Source: Poriferisodalis sp965237655 (GTDB lineage Bacteria; Actinomycetota; Acidimicrobiia; Acidimicrobiales; Poriferisodalaceae). Taken from it: a stretch of 64,000 nucleotides of DNA. This document shows positions 52,663 through 60,897 of the stretch, piece after piece. The position numbers and the translations under genes are program-made. The notes below the pieces were generated by a model, which saw nothing but the letters and a program-made list of their open reading frames with translations, ran no database searches and was not told where the DNA came from. The DNA is taken from the NCBI RefSeq assembly GCF_965237655.1, contig NZ_CBDEGB010000002.1:124001-188000 (forward strand). The letters run 5' to 3'. Position 1 is the stretch's first letter. Each line of letters starts with the position of its first letter.

Positions 52663-53709
52663 GTGAAGGCTCGCTGGGTGAGACTTGCCGCCGGACTCGC
52701 GGCGCTGACGCTCGTCGCCGCCGCCTGCGGTGGTGGCGCTGACGACGATGGTGGAGGCGAAGTCGCAACTCAGGCGACGACTCAGGAGACCTCTGCACCG
52801 GCAACTACCGCTGCGCCCACAACCGCACCGGCAACGACGACCGTCGTGGCGGCCGAATTGCCTACTGATCCACTGGAGCTGCTCACGCATGCGTTCGAGT
52901 CGAGCGCTGGGCGCTCGGTGCGCGGCGAGATGCAGTCTGACTTCGGAGGAATGGCAGCGATTGCGCTGTCGTTCGAGGTTGACCCCGACGCCAACATGGC
53001 GATGACGATGAGCGTCGACGACCCGGCAGCGGGTGGTCTCGCCTTCGAGATCCTGATGGTCGACGGCGCCATCTACATCCGTTTCGTCATTCCCGAAGAG
53101 ATGCAGGGTCTGGCCGGTGCGGCGCTGCCGGAGGGCTGGTTCACGCTCGACGCCACCGCAGCAGCGGGCATGGGCATCTTGTGCCCCTCGCCGCTGCCCG
53201 GTGAGGCCCCCCGCGTCGGCGCCTGCCCTGCGCCGAACGACAACTCTCACCTGATCGAGTTCGTGAACAATGTCGAAACCATTGGTTCTGAGGACATCGA
53301 CGGCGAGCCGATGACCGTAGTCCGCTACACCCTCGATGCTGTGGCCTTGGCCGAATCGCAGGGGACTGCATCACAGGGGACTGGGCCCGACGGCGGTGGG
53401 GGGTCAGCCTCGTTCCCCGCGGAAATGTTCGGCGATGGCCTGGCCACCGACATCTGGATCGACGGCGAGGGCCTCACGCGGCGAGTCAGTCTGGATCTGG
53501 GGTCGATGTTCGGGGACCTCGCGGAGGGATTCGGAGCCGACGCCGAGGACATCCCGGAATTCGCCATCGTGATCGACTTCTTCGACTACGACGCCGACAT
53601 CACAATCACCGCGCCGCCCGCCGATGAGGTCGTGGGAGATTTCGGCGACCTGATGGGCCTCGGCTTTGACGAGGGCTCGGACACCGCGCCCGGCTACGGC
53701 GATTCATAG
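52663..53709 (+). CDS. LppX/LolA-like lipoprotein, tandem copy 2
   Basis: About 348 aa. The GTG at 52663 is chosen because AAGGAG lies 9-10 nt upstream; earlier in-frame ATGs (52654, 52657) overlap that ribosome site. Lipobox VAAAC, then a Thr/Ala-rich linker and a LolA-like beta-rich domain with MVDGAIYIRFVIPEEMQG and GWFTLDAT. Its C terminus DADITITAPPADEVVGDFG closely matches that of the preceding gene, so the two are tandem duplicates. A lipid- or glycolipid-handling role is inferred from fold only. Confidence 0.6.
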   Translation: MKARWVRLAAGLAALTLVAAACGGGADDDGGGEVATQATTQETSAPATTAAPTTAPATTTVVAAELPTDPLELLTHAFESSAGRSVRGEMQSDFGGMAAIALSFEVDPDANMAMTMSVDDPAAGGLAFEILMVDGAIYIRFVIPEEMQGLAGAALPEGWFTLDATAAAGMGILCPSPLPGEAPRVGACPAPNDNSHLIEFVNNVETIGSEDIDGEPMTVVRYTLDAVALAESQGTASQGTGPDGGGGSASFPAEMFGDGLATDIWIDGEGLTRRVSLDLGSMFGDLAEGFGADAEDIPEFAIVIDFFDYDADITITAPPADEVVGDFGDLMGLGFDEGSDTAPGYGDS

Positions 53710-53820
53710 GGCTGCTGCGGCGACCGACTCGAGCCGGTCACGCTTGTCGCCTGGGCCGAGCGCAGGCGCGGCATGTCAAACTGCCCGCGTGTACGGCGGC
53801 CGAGACCCAGGAGCGCGGCG

Positions 53821-54618
53821 ATGACGGCAGACGCAGTGACGGCATTCTCCACAGTGCGGGTGGACGGTGACGGACCGGTGCGCCACCTGGTGCTGAACCG
53901 GCCCGAAGTGCACAACGCCGTCAACGCACAGCTAGTGGCTGATGTGCATGCGGCGTGTCTCGCGCTTGACGCCGACCCCGGCGTGCGGGTTGTGATCGTG
54001 CGCGGCGAGGGCAAGAGCCTCTCGTCGGGCGCTGACCTCAAGCAACAGCGCGGCAGCAGCCTCGATGCGATGCTCGGCTCGAAGCACGGCGCCCGCATGT
54101 ACGACACGCTGATGCACCTCAACCCGATCACCATCGCCTTGTGTCACGGCTACATGATCGGCGGGGGAGGAGTGCTGCCCGCAGCCTGCGACTTCCGCAT
54201 CGGCAGCCCGTCGATCAGCCTCACGCTCAACGAGGTCAGCATCGGCTTCAACCTGACCTGGCACTCGCTACCGGCGCTCGTCAACCTGGTCGGCCCGCAC
54301 CGCGCCAAGGAAATGCTGATCCTCGGGCGCACCTACGGGATGGAAGAGCTGGACAAGTTCGGCTTCTTCACCGAGACGGTTTCGAGTGACGACGAGTTGG
54401 TGCCCGCTGGCGAACGGCTGGCCGCCGCGATCGTCAACCAGCCGCCGGTGCCGGTGACGGCGTCGAAGGCGTCCATCAATGCGCAGGCGATGCCGCTCGG
54501 CCGAGCGATCAACCACCTCGACCACGTTGCCGTCGGCTACATGGGCAAGAGCGACAGCTCGCGTACCGCCCGGCACACCTACTTCGACCAGAACGAACGC
54601 AACTGGTCCGACGATTGA
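53821..54618 (+). CDS. Enoyl-CoA hydratase/isomerase family protein
   Basis: 265 aa crotonase fold. LNRPEVHNAVNAQLV and GKSLSSGADLK are the family signature, with an oxyanion hole in CHGYMIGGGGVLPAACDFR. In this protein the usual catalytic Glu positions fall near TLNEVSIGFN. It could be a hydratase, isomerase or hydrolase. The ATG at 53821 is preferred over an upstream in-frame start. The next gene starts 1 bp after its stop. Confidence 0.85.
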   Translation: MTADAVTAFSTVRVDGDGPVRHLVLNRPEVHNAVNAQLVADVHAACLALDADPGVRVVIVRGEGKSLSSGADLKQQRGSSLDAMLGSKHGARMYDTLMHLNPITIALCHGYMIGGGGVLPAACDFRIGSPSISLTLNEVSIGFNLTWHSLPALVNLVGPHRAKEMLILGRTYGMEELDKFGFFTETVSSDDELVPAGERLAAAIVNQPPVPVTASKASINAQAMPLGRAINHLDHVAVGYMGKSDSSRTARHTYFDQNERNWSDD

Positions 54619-54619
54619 C

Positions 54620-55006
54620 ATGCGCCGTCGAGATGTCGGCTGGCCCAACCAGCGGACACTGCTGCTGTACCTGCTGGGCGGATTGCTGATTGCGGCGATC
54701 CCCGTCGTCGTCTCGCGCTTTGTCGATCAGCCCGATCCCGTCACTCACACGATCGACATCCCGCCGGGCACAGCCGAGCGCTTGGCTGCCGGCGAGGACG
54801 TCGAAGTCATTCCCGACGAGCTGGACTTCAAGCTGCGCGACGTGCTGATCATCGTGAACCGTGACTCGGTGGCACACACCATCGGACCCTTCGAGGTTGG
54901 GCCGGGCGAAAGTTCCGAGCACAGCTTCAGTGAGGCGGCGGCTTTCAGCAGCTACTGCTCGCTGCACCCGTCCGGCAGCATCCGCATCTCCATCGGAGAC
55001 GGCTGA
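54620..55006 (+). CDS. Membrane-anchored cupredoxin-like protein
   Basis: 128 aa. One N-terminal membrane segment (about 14-34) is followed by a small beta-barrel domain with His in DSVAHTIGPF and a YCSLHPSG motif (Cys and His), matching the copper ligands of type 1 copper proteins; a Met ligand is not evident. Probably an external electron carrier or copper-binding domain. It starts 1 bp after the hydratase gene, so the two are likely coupled, though no functional link is obvious. Confidence 0.65.
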   Translation: MRRRDVGWPNQRTLLLYLLGGLLIAAIPVVVSRFVDQPDPVTHTIDIPPGTAERLAAGEDVEVIPDELDFKLRDVLIIVNRDSVAHTIGPFEVGPGESSEHSFSEAAAFSSYCSLHPSGSIRISIGDG

Positions 55007-55034
55007 GGCACCGCCGGGCGAGCGCCAAGCGTCG

Positions 55035-55913
55035 TCATGCCTCGGCGCAGGCCGGCAGGGCATCGGTGGCGAACTGAGCGATGGCGTCCTCGGGTTGACC
55101 CATGCGCAGCGCTGCGGTGTTCACCAGCACCCGCTGCACGCCATGATCGCTGTACACCTCAAGGCCTTCGAAGCCCTCGCGGTGGTAGTTCCAATAGGCG
55201 GTCAGGGACAGCTCGGCGGGGTCGCGGCCTTGGCGGTCGCATTCGGCGTGCATCTCGCCGATGAGCCGCTTGAAGTCGTCGAGGTCTTTGTGGATGACGT
55301 ACCAGCCGTCCCCGCGGGCCACCAGGCGGCGAATGGCAGGCGGCGTTGTGCCGCCGATGAGCAGCGGCATGCGGGGCCGCTGCGCCGGCGTCGGGAGCAT
55401 CGAGAACCCGGTCCAATTCAGGAACTCGCCGCGAAAATCCACGTCCTCACCGCTCCAGGCGGCCGTCATCGCGTCGATGTACTCGTCGGCACGCGCACCT
55501 CGACGGCCGAACGGCACGCCGATGGCGTCGAACTCCTCTTCCAGCCAGCCCACGCCGATGCCCAGCTCCAACCGTCCATCGGACAGATGGTCGAGCGATG
55601 ACGCCTGCTTGGCGAAGTAGAGCGCGTTGGCCTGCGTGACGATGTTGACACCGGTACCGAGGCGTAGCCGCTCAGTCGCTCCGGCCACGAATGTCAGCGC
55701 GATGAACGGGTCGGTGAATCCGGCGTTCGTCGGGAGGCCCAGCTTGCCGCTGGGGTGGTACGGGTACCGGCTCTCGTAGTCGTGGGGCACGATGACGTGC
55801 TCGAACGTCCACACCGACTCGTAGCCGAGCTCTTCGAGCTGCTGTGCGAACGACCGCAGGAATCCGGGGTCGAGGTAAGCGGCGGAGTTGATGGGAGTGA
55901 TGCCGACGTGCAT
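55035..55913 (-). CDS. LLM-class (F420-type) flavin-dependent oxidoreductase
   Basis: 292 aa TIM-barrel of the luciferase-like family. LEELGYESVWTFEHVIVP, LRLGTGVNIVTQ and LELGIGVGWLEEEFDAIGVP are typical of actinobacterial F420-dependent members. Substrate unknown. It converges with the cupredoxin gene (28 bp) and is divergent from the MFS gene. Confidence 0.85.
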   Translation of the reverse strand: MHVGITPINSAAYLDPGFLRSFAQQLEELGYESVWTFEHVIVPHDYESRYPYHPSGKLGLPTNAGFTDPFIALTFVAGATERLRLGTGVNIVTQANALYFAKQASSLDHLSDGRLELGIGVGWLEEEFDAIGVPFGRRGARADEYIDAMTAAWSGEDVDFRGEFLNWTGFSMLPTPAQRPRMPLLIGGTTPPAIRRLVARGDGWYVIHKDLDDFKRLIGEMHAECDRQGRDPAELSLTAYWNYHREGFEGLEVYSDHGVQRVLVNTAALRMGQPEDAIAQFATDALPACAEA

Positions 55914-56005
55914 CTGCGGGACCTTACGCGGACCGATCGGGATGCCGCCGTCGCAGCGGGACGGTGCACCGTGCGAGGAGCCAGCGCATGCGCCATGCTG
56001 TAGCG

Positions 56006-57346
56006 ATGTCGGGGGGCACGGTGTTCGCAGTGCATCGCGCCTCCGCGTACTCGAGTTCGGACCAGATTCGCATTCAAAAGCGCACGGTCGTTGTACTGAT
56101 CGCCAGCCAGGCCGCGGGCGGCTTCGGCCTCGTGGCGACCTACATCGTCAGCGCTCTGCTCGCGAAGGACATCACCGGCAGCGCGACACTTGCCACGATC
56201 GCCGCCAGCTGCTTGTCGATCGGAGCGGCGGTGGTCGCCGTGCCGATGTCGAAGTTGATGAACCGCCACGGGCGGCGCGTCGGGCTGCGTTTCGGGTACC
56301 TCGTAGGGGCCGCGGGTTCGACGCTCGCGGTGCTCGGCGCAATCCTGCTGAGCTATCCGCTGCTGTGTCTGGGCGTGTTCGGCGCGGGAGCCGGCAGCGC
56401 CGCCAACTTGGCGACTCGCTACGCAGCGTCCGATCTCGCACCCGAGCACCGGCGCGCCAGCACGATCAGCATGATCGTGTGGGCCACGACGTTCGGCTCG
56501 ACCGCCGGCTCGCTGGTGTCGGGCTTCGCGAGCGACGTCGGCAGCTCAATCGGACTGCCCGACAAGACCGGCTCGTACGTGTTCGCTGCCTTCATGTTCC
56601 TGGTTGCCGCCGCAATCGTGGAGCTGTTCCTGCGGCCCGACCCGCTGGAGGTCGCGAACGAAGTCAGCGAATCACGCAATGGCGCCCGCGGCCGATCGGA
56701 AGCGTTGCCGACGCCAACGACGCGTGACGCGCTGGCGCTGATCTGGCAGAAGCCACAGGCTCGTTTGGCCGTGCTGGCGATGGTCGTCAGCCAGGTGACC
56801 ATGGTGGGCGTCATGGCGCTGACACCATTGCACATGGATGCGGGCGGCCAGTCCCAGAACGCCATCGGGTTCATGATGGGGTTCCACATTCTGGGCATGT
56901 ACCTGTTCTCGCCGGTCATCGGACAACTTACGGACCGCATCGGCAACTATCCGATGCTGTACATCGCGGGCGGCCTGTGCACCTGGGGGGCGTGGTGGGC
57001 GGCAGTCACCCCGCCTGCAGGCGCGGTGGGTGTGTTCATGGGGAACTTCCTCATCGGCTTGGGCTGGTGCTTCGGGGTGATCGCAGCGTCGAGCCTGCTG
57101 GTGACGCTGTACCCCATCCACCAGCGAGTCGCAGTGCAAGGCGTCGGTGACTTCGCCATGATCGGCTCGGGCGCATTGGCCGGGCTGACCTCGGGTGCGC
57201 TGTACGCGACATTCGAGTACCGGGGCGTGAACTACGCCAATGCGCTCTTCGGCCTGGCGCTGGTTGTGGTCACCTTCATCACCTTCACCGGGGTACGCCG
57301 GGCGACGCGGCGGCCGCAACCCGCCGGGGCCGTCGGCGGCGGTTGA
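56006..57346 (+). CDS. MFS transporter
   Basis: About 446 aa with twelve membrane segments. The inter-helix loop NRHGRRVGLRFGY matches the MFS A motif, and a cytoplasmic loop (about 205-235) splits the two halves. Probably a drug or metabolite exporter; no substrate can be inferred. The ATG at 56006 is preferred; the frame is open to 55964, which would add 14 residues. Its stop lies about 90 bp from the converging aconitase-X small-subunit gene. Confidence 0.8.
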   Translation: MSGGTVFAVHRASAYSSSDQIRIQKRTVVVLIASQAAGGFGLVATYIVSALLAKDITGSATLATIAASCLSIGAAVVAVPMSKLMNRHGRRVGLRFGYLVGAAGSTLAVLGAILLSYPLLCLGVFGAGAGSAANLATRYAASDLAPEHRRASTISMIVWATTFGSTAGSLVSGFASDVGSSIGLPDKTGSYVFAAFMFLVAAAIVELFLRPDPLEVANEVSESRNGARGRSEALPTPTTRDALALIWQKPQARLAVLAMVVSQVTMVGVMALTPLHMDAGGQSQNAIGFMMGFHILGMYLFSPVIGQLTDRIGNYPMLYIAGGLCTWGAWWAAVTPPAGAVGVFMGNFLIGLGWCFGVIAASSLLVTLYPIHQRVAVQGVGDFAMIGSGALAGLTSGALYATFEYRGVNYANALFGLALVVVTFITFTGVRRATRRPQPAGAVGGG

Positions 57347-57404
57347 TCTACGGCGGACTGTCGGACTGCCGGCGCGGCACTGGGCCCTAGAGCGCGGTGA
57401 ACGT

Positions 57405-57449
57405 GAATCAGTGCTGGTCGAATCAGTGCTGGTCGAATCAGTGCTGTTC
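57405..57449. repeat. 15-bp tandem repeat at the 3' end of the aconitase-X small-subunit gene
   Basis: Three copies of GAATCAGTGCTGGTC (third with one change) at 57405-57419, 57420-57434 and 57435-57449. The third copy contains the TGA stop of the gene on the minus strand (57438), so the repeat has copied the stop region downstream, with no effect on the protein. Confidence 0.8.
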
Positions 57450-57830
57450 GGTGACGGTGACGGTCTCGCCGGCGACGAGATCGTCGAACTGAGCTGGCTC
57501 GATGAGCACGACGGGGCAGTCGACTTCGTACAACTCGGCCGCGACCATCGCCCCGACGACGATGTTGGTGTCGGGCTCGGTGACCAGTATGGCTGCGGGG
57601 CCCGTGTCCCGCCGGAGCATCTCGCAGAGCGCGGCCGGCGTGCCGCTCGATCCGCGCGAACCCGGGAGCGCAACGATCTTCCCGGCGATCGAGGTGCCCA
57701 TTTGGGGGTGGGCTTGATCGATGATCGTTCCGGACATGTCGATGCCGCCCCAGAAGCTGATCGTGTCGCTCAGCTTGGCCACCTCACCGCTCGCCGAGCC
57801 TCCGTGCAGCGAGCGGCCGTCGATCCTCAC
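57438..57830 (-). CDS. Aconitase X small subunit (DUF126)
   Basis: 130 aa from the GTG at 57830, which overlaps the large-subunit stop (GTGA). LSFWGGID-like SDTISFWGGIDMSGTI and LPGSRGSSGTPA match the swivelling domain of aconitase X. Bacterial AcnX is known as cis-3-hydroxy-L-proline dehydratase and related hydro-lyases; archaeal ones make mevalonate-5-phosphate dehydratase. The reaction here is a dehydration, substrate uncertain. Works with the adjacent large subunit. Confidence 0.8.
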   Translation of the reverse strand: MRIDGRSLHGGSASGEVAKLSDTISFWGGIDMSGTIIDQAHPQMGTSIAGKIVALPGSRGSSGTPAALCEMLRRDTGPAAILVTEPDTNIVVGAMVAAELYEVDCPVVLIEPAQFDDLVAGETVTVTEQH

Positions 57831-59068
57831 AGCACGACCTCGCCGCACACTGCCGACTCGACGCAGGCGCGGAGGCTGCCGAACGCAACCTCGACACCCA
57901 GCGTTCCGGGCGCGTAGTAGGCCCACTTCGCCGAGTTCGTCATGACGAGCCCGCTCACGCCAGTGGGTGTCGGCGGGTAATACGTGCAGGTGTCGCAGAT
58001 CACTCGCACACCTGCATCGTCGAGCTGCTGCGCCCAGCCGAGGGCATCGATTTCAGCCACAGCGGCTCGGCTCGTCGTGACGAGCATCTGCACTCGGGTG
58101 CTGCGGCCGTCGAGCAATCGCAGCAGCTCGCCGAATTCTCCTACCGAGAAATGCGGCGTCCCCAAGCACACTGCGCTGAGCCGACCCGACGAGCGAGTCT
58201 GCAACGCGGCGCGGGCATCGGCGAGCATGCCGGCGTCGATGACGGTCTGCTGTGCGGGTATGCGACCCCCGGTGGCCGCTTCGAGCGTCGGCGCTTCGGG
58301 CGTCACGCCGACGACGTGGAACATCGCCACCGAGCCCGAGGATGCTGCCGCGGCAGCGACAGCCTTGAGCTGATCTTCGTCAAGCGAACTCATACCGTCG
58401 ATCACCGGGACATGGGTGCCCGTCAGCCGACCGACGATGATCCCGACGAGATGCGCCAGCGATGCATCTTCGTGCTCAGCATCGGACGCCGAGTCGGGCA
58501 GCTGGACACGGAACAGGTGTGTCGCCCCTCGGCCGTCATCGGTGTGCAAACCAGCGAGCGGCACCGCCCCGACGATCGCAGCGCTCACGTCGAGGAAGTC
58601 GCCGTACTTGTTGGTGCGGGCGCCGAGGACTGAGTTGAAGAACGAGACAGCGTTCGACTCCGACGCAGCCACGTGCTGGCCGAAATCGGGCCGCCCGTCC
58701 GTCTGCTGGTACGGCGCACACGTCCACATCGGCGTCGCACCGAGCTGCTCGTAGATCTCCATGAGCCGTCGGGCGCCAGCCACCGACTCGGGATCGGTCG
58801 ACTCGGGCCGCAGGGTCGGCGTGGCGCAGGCGATGAGGCTGGCATTGGTGTGCGTCGGCACGGCGAAGCGGGCGCTGTTGCGAAGCAGGAACTCGGCGAA
58901 ATCGAGTGAGGCGCGGCCCGAGTAGTGGCAGGCGCTGATGTGCGCCATCTCGATGGGCACCAGCTCAGTTGCGCCGCTGATTTCCGCAGCGCTGACGACC
59001 AGGCGTGTTGCCAGCTGTTGTGCCCGGTCCCCCTGTCCGAGTCGCTCGCGCAGTTCGCTCAGCTGCAT
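57827..59068 (-). CDS. Aconitase X large subunit (DUF521)
   Basis: 413 aa. Family blocks: AHISACHYSGRASLDFAEF (Cys), GARTNKYGDFLD, CDTCTYYPPTPTGVSG (Cys pair) and TNSAKWAYYAPGT; the Cys residues should help hold an iron-sulfur cluster or metal. Typical length. Its 5' end overlaps the racemase-like gene by 10 bp, and its 3' end overlaps the small-subunit start, so all are cotranscribed. Confidence 0.85.
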   Translation of the reverse strand: MQLSELRERLGQGDRAQQLATRLVVSAAEISGATELVPIEMAHISACHYSGRASLDFAEFLLRNSARFAVPTHTNASLIACATPTLRPESTDPESVAGARRLMEIYEQLGATPMWTCAPYQQTDGRPDFGQHVAASESNAVSFFNSVLGARTNKYGDFLDVSAAIVGAVPLAGLHTDDGRGATHLFRVQLPDSASDAEHEDASLAHLVGIIVGRLTGTHVPVIDGMSSLDEDQLKAVAAAAASSGSVAMFHVVGVTPEAPTLEAATGGRIPAQQTVIDAGMLADARAALQTRSSGRLSAVCLGTPHFSVGEFGELLRLLDGRSTRVQMLVTTSRAAVAEIDALGWAQQLDDAGVRVICDTCTYYPPTPTGVSGLVMTNSAKWAYYAPGTLGVEVAFGSLRACVESAVCGEVVL

Positions 59069-59901
59069 GGGGGTTCGGGATCCTGCAGCGACGCGAGCAG
59101 CGAGCCTTGGCGTCCTAGCGGAGTCACGCCGAGGGTGCGGAGGATCCGCCAGTACAGGCTGATGTCTGAAGAAATGACCGGGACGCCGATCCGTTCTTCG
59201 ATGTCGGCTGCAAGGCTCACGAACCGCCGCGGTAGACCGTCGGTGCCGCGGTAGTTGGACATCCCGTTCACCAGCACGGCGTCCACGTCAGGGGCCTGGT
59301 CGAGCGCGTGCTGCGTCGACTTCAATGCGAGGTCGTCGGGGAAGATCCAGATGTGGTCGTTGACCTCTTCCTGGGTGGCGTACCAGCCCTGGTCGACGAA
59401 GTTCCCCGCCCACACGACGTCGATGCCCGCGCTGCGCAGGAAGCGCGCGACGCCGTCGCGCCAGTCGGGCCAGAAGTAGACGGCGTTGAGTGCGACCCGC
59501 TCGTAGCCATGCGCCTCGCAGGCTTCCACCAGTGTCAGGCCGGCCATGTGGAACGGCGTCTCGTACTTGTCGGACATCTCGGCGACGAACCGCCGGATGT
59601 CGGCAGCATCAGTGCCGCTGGCATGCACCCAGTTCGTGCCGACCTGCCCGACTACATCGGCGCCGCTGTTGGACAGGCAATGCACGGTCTCTTCGAGCAG
59701 GTGGAAGAGACCGGCTCGGTCGCTCAGGCGATGGGCGTAGTCGGGAGCGTGCAGCAGGCGCCCGTGCACGCCGACTGTGTCCGGGCACATGCGCAGGAAG
59801 TCGCTGGGAGCGGCGTCGAAATCCATGGGCGGCGCGGTGAAGCCCACCTGGTGGGGGAACAGCTTCTTGGCCGGGTCGGACCACTTGGCGGGTTTGCTCA
59901 C
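59059..59901 (-). CDS. Asp/Glu racemase or maleate isomerase-like protein
   Basis: 280 aa. Fold and motifs resemble the Asp/Glu/hydantoin racemase superfamily (AMDase/maleate isomerase group): VGQVGTNWVHASG, EACEAHGYERVALN and VLVNGMSNYRG. The usual catalytic Cys pair is not both present (Ala/Gly/Asn-type substitutions near those positions), so the reaction may be unusual. It overlaps the AcnX large-subunit gene, suggesting the same pathway. Confidence 0.65.
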   Translation of the reverse strand: MSKPAKWSDPAKKLFPHQVGFTAPPMDFDAAPSDFLRMCPDTVGVHGRLLHAPDYAHRLSDRAGLFHLLEETVHCLSNSGADVVGQVGTNWVHASGTDAADIRRFVAEMSDKYETPFHMAGLTLVEACEAHGYERVALNAVYFWPDWRDGVARFLRSAGIDVVWAGNFVDQGWYATQEEVNDHIWIFPDDLALKSTQHALDQAPDVDAVLVNGMSNYRGTDGLPRRFVSLAADIEERIGVPVISSDISLYWRILRTLGVTPLGRQGSLLASLQDPEPPCS

Positions 59902-60020
59902 TGGGCTGCGTTTCTGTTGATGGTTTCCGGGATTTGCTGCCGGTGTTTTTCACCGATGCCCGACGCTGTCGGCTGGTGCGGTTGCCGCCGGTCCTAGTGC
60001 GGTGGTCGTCGGCCGTAGCG

Positions 60021-60782
60021 CTAGGCGCTCCAGCCGCCGTCGACGTGGATGGTCTGGCCGGTGATGTAGCTGGCGCCGGCGCACAGGAACAGGCAGGCGT
60101 CGGCGTATTCGGGGGCCGTGCCGGGGCGGCCCAGCGGCAGCGACTTGGAGTCTTCGAAGACGGTCTCCCAGCGGATCGGGAAGTTGGTGGAATCGGGGTG
60201 CACGTAGCTCGGCGAGATGGCGTTCACCCGCACCTCGGGGGCCAGGCCTCGGGCGAGCTCCTTGGTGAGCGTGATGAGCCCGCCCTTGGCGACGCTGTAG
60301 GGCGAGCTGGAGCCGCCGCCTCGCCAGCCTGACATGGATGCCGTGTTCACGATGGCGCCGCGGGATGCCTTCAAGTAGGGCGCTGCGGCCTTGGCCGTGC
60401 GGAACGCGGAGAGCAGGTTGATGGACAGCGCCTCTGCCCACAATTTTTCAGTCTGCGATTCGAGGTCACTGGCGGGAATGGTCTGGAGCGTGACCGGATG
60501 CCCGGCGATGTTGAGCAGGTAGTCGATGCCGCCCATCCGGTCGGCTGCGGCTTCCACCATGGCAGCCACCGAGTCGTTGTCGCGCAGGTCGCATGGGGCT
60601 GCAAACACATCGAGACCCTCGGCCTGCAGTGTTCGCACCGTGCCGGCGAGGCGCTCGCCGGGCAGGTCCGCGATGGCGACGGTGCTGCCGTTGGAGGCAA
60701 ACGTGCGGGTCACGCCGAGGCCGATGCCGCTGGCCCCGCCGCTGACGATGCTGCGTTTGCCGGTGAGATCGGCGCTGATCAT
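60021..60782 (-). CDS. Short-chain dehydrogenase/reductase of the catabolic cluster
   Basis: 253 aa SDR. SGGASGIGLGV coenzyme-binding loop, AIADL after strand 2 (NAD-type), NIAGH, a Ser in TASMSGW and YSVAK for catalysis; C terminus GQTIHVDGGW. Likely oxidises a hydroxyl group of the pathway substrate. It lies between the racemase-like gene and the dioxygenase gene on the same strand. Confidence 0.85.
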   Translation of the reverse strand: MISADLTGKRSIVSGGASGIGLGVTRTFASNGSTVAIADLPGERLAGTVRTLQAEGLDVFAAPCDLRDNDSVAAMVEAAADRMGGIDYLLNIAGHPVTLQTIPASDLESQTEKLWAEALSINLLSAFRTAKAAAPYLKASRGAIVNTASMSGWRGGGSSSPYSVAKGGLITLTKELARGLAPEVRVNAISPSYVHPDSTNFPIRWETVFEDSKSLPLGRPGTAPEYADACLFLCAGASYITGQTIHVDGGWSA

Positions 60783-60897
60783 GACGCAGCCTCCCTGTTG
60801 TTCTTGGAGTGCGGGGTTGGTGGATGCGGGGGTCGAAGGCGAGAGATGTGCCGAGGAGCGTTGTGTTGATGGTTGGTGCGCGCTGGCCGGGACACGG

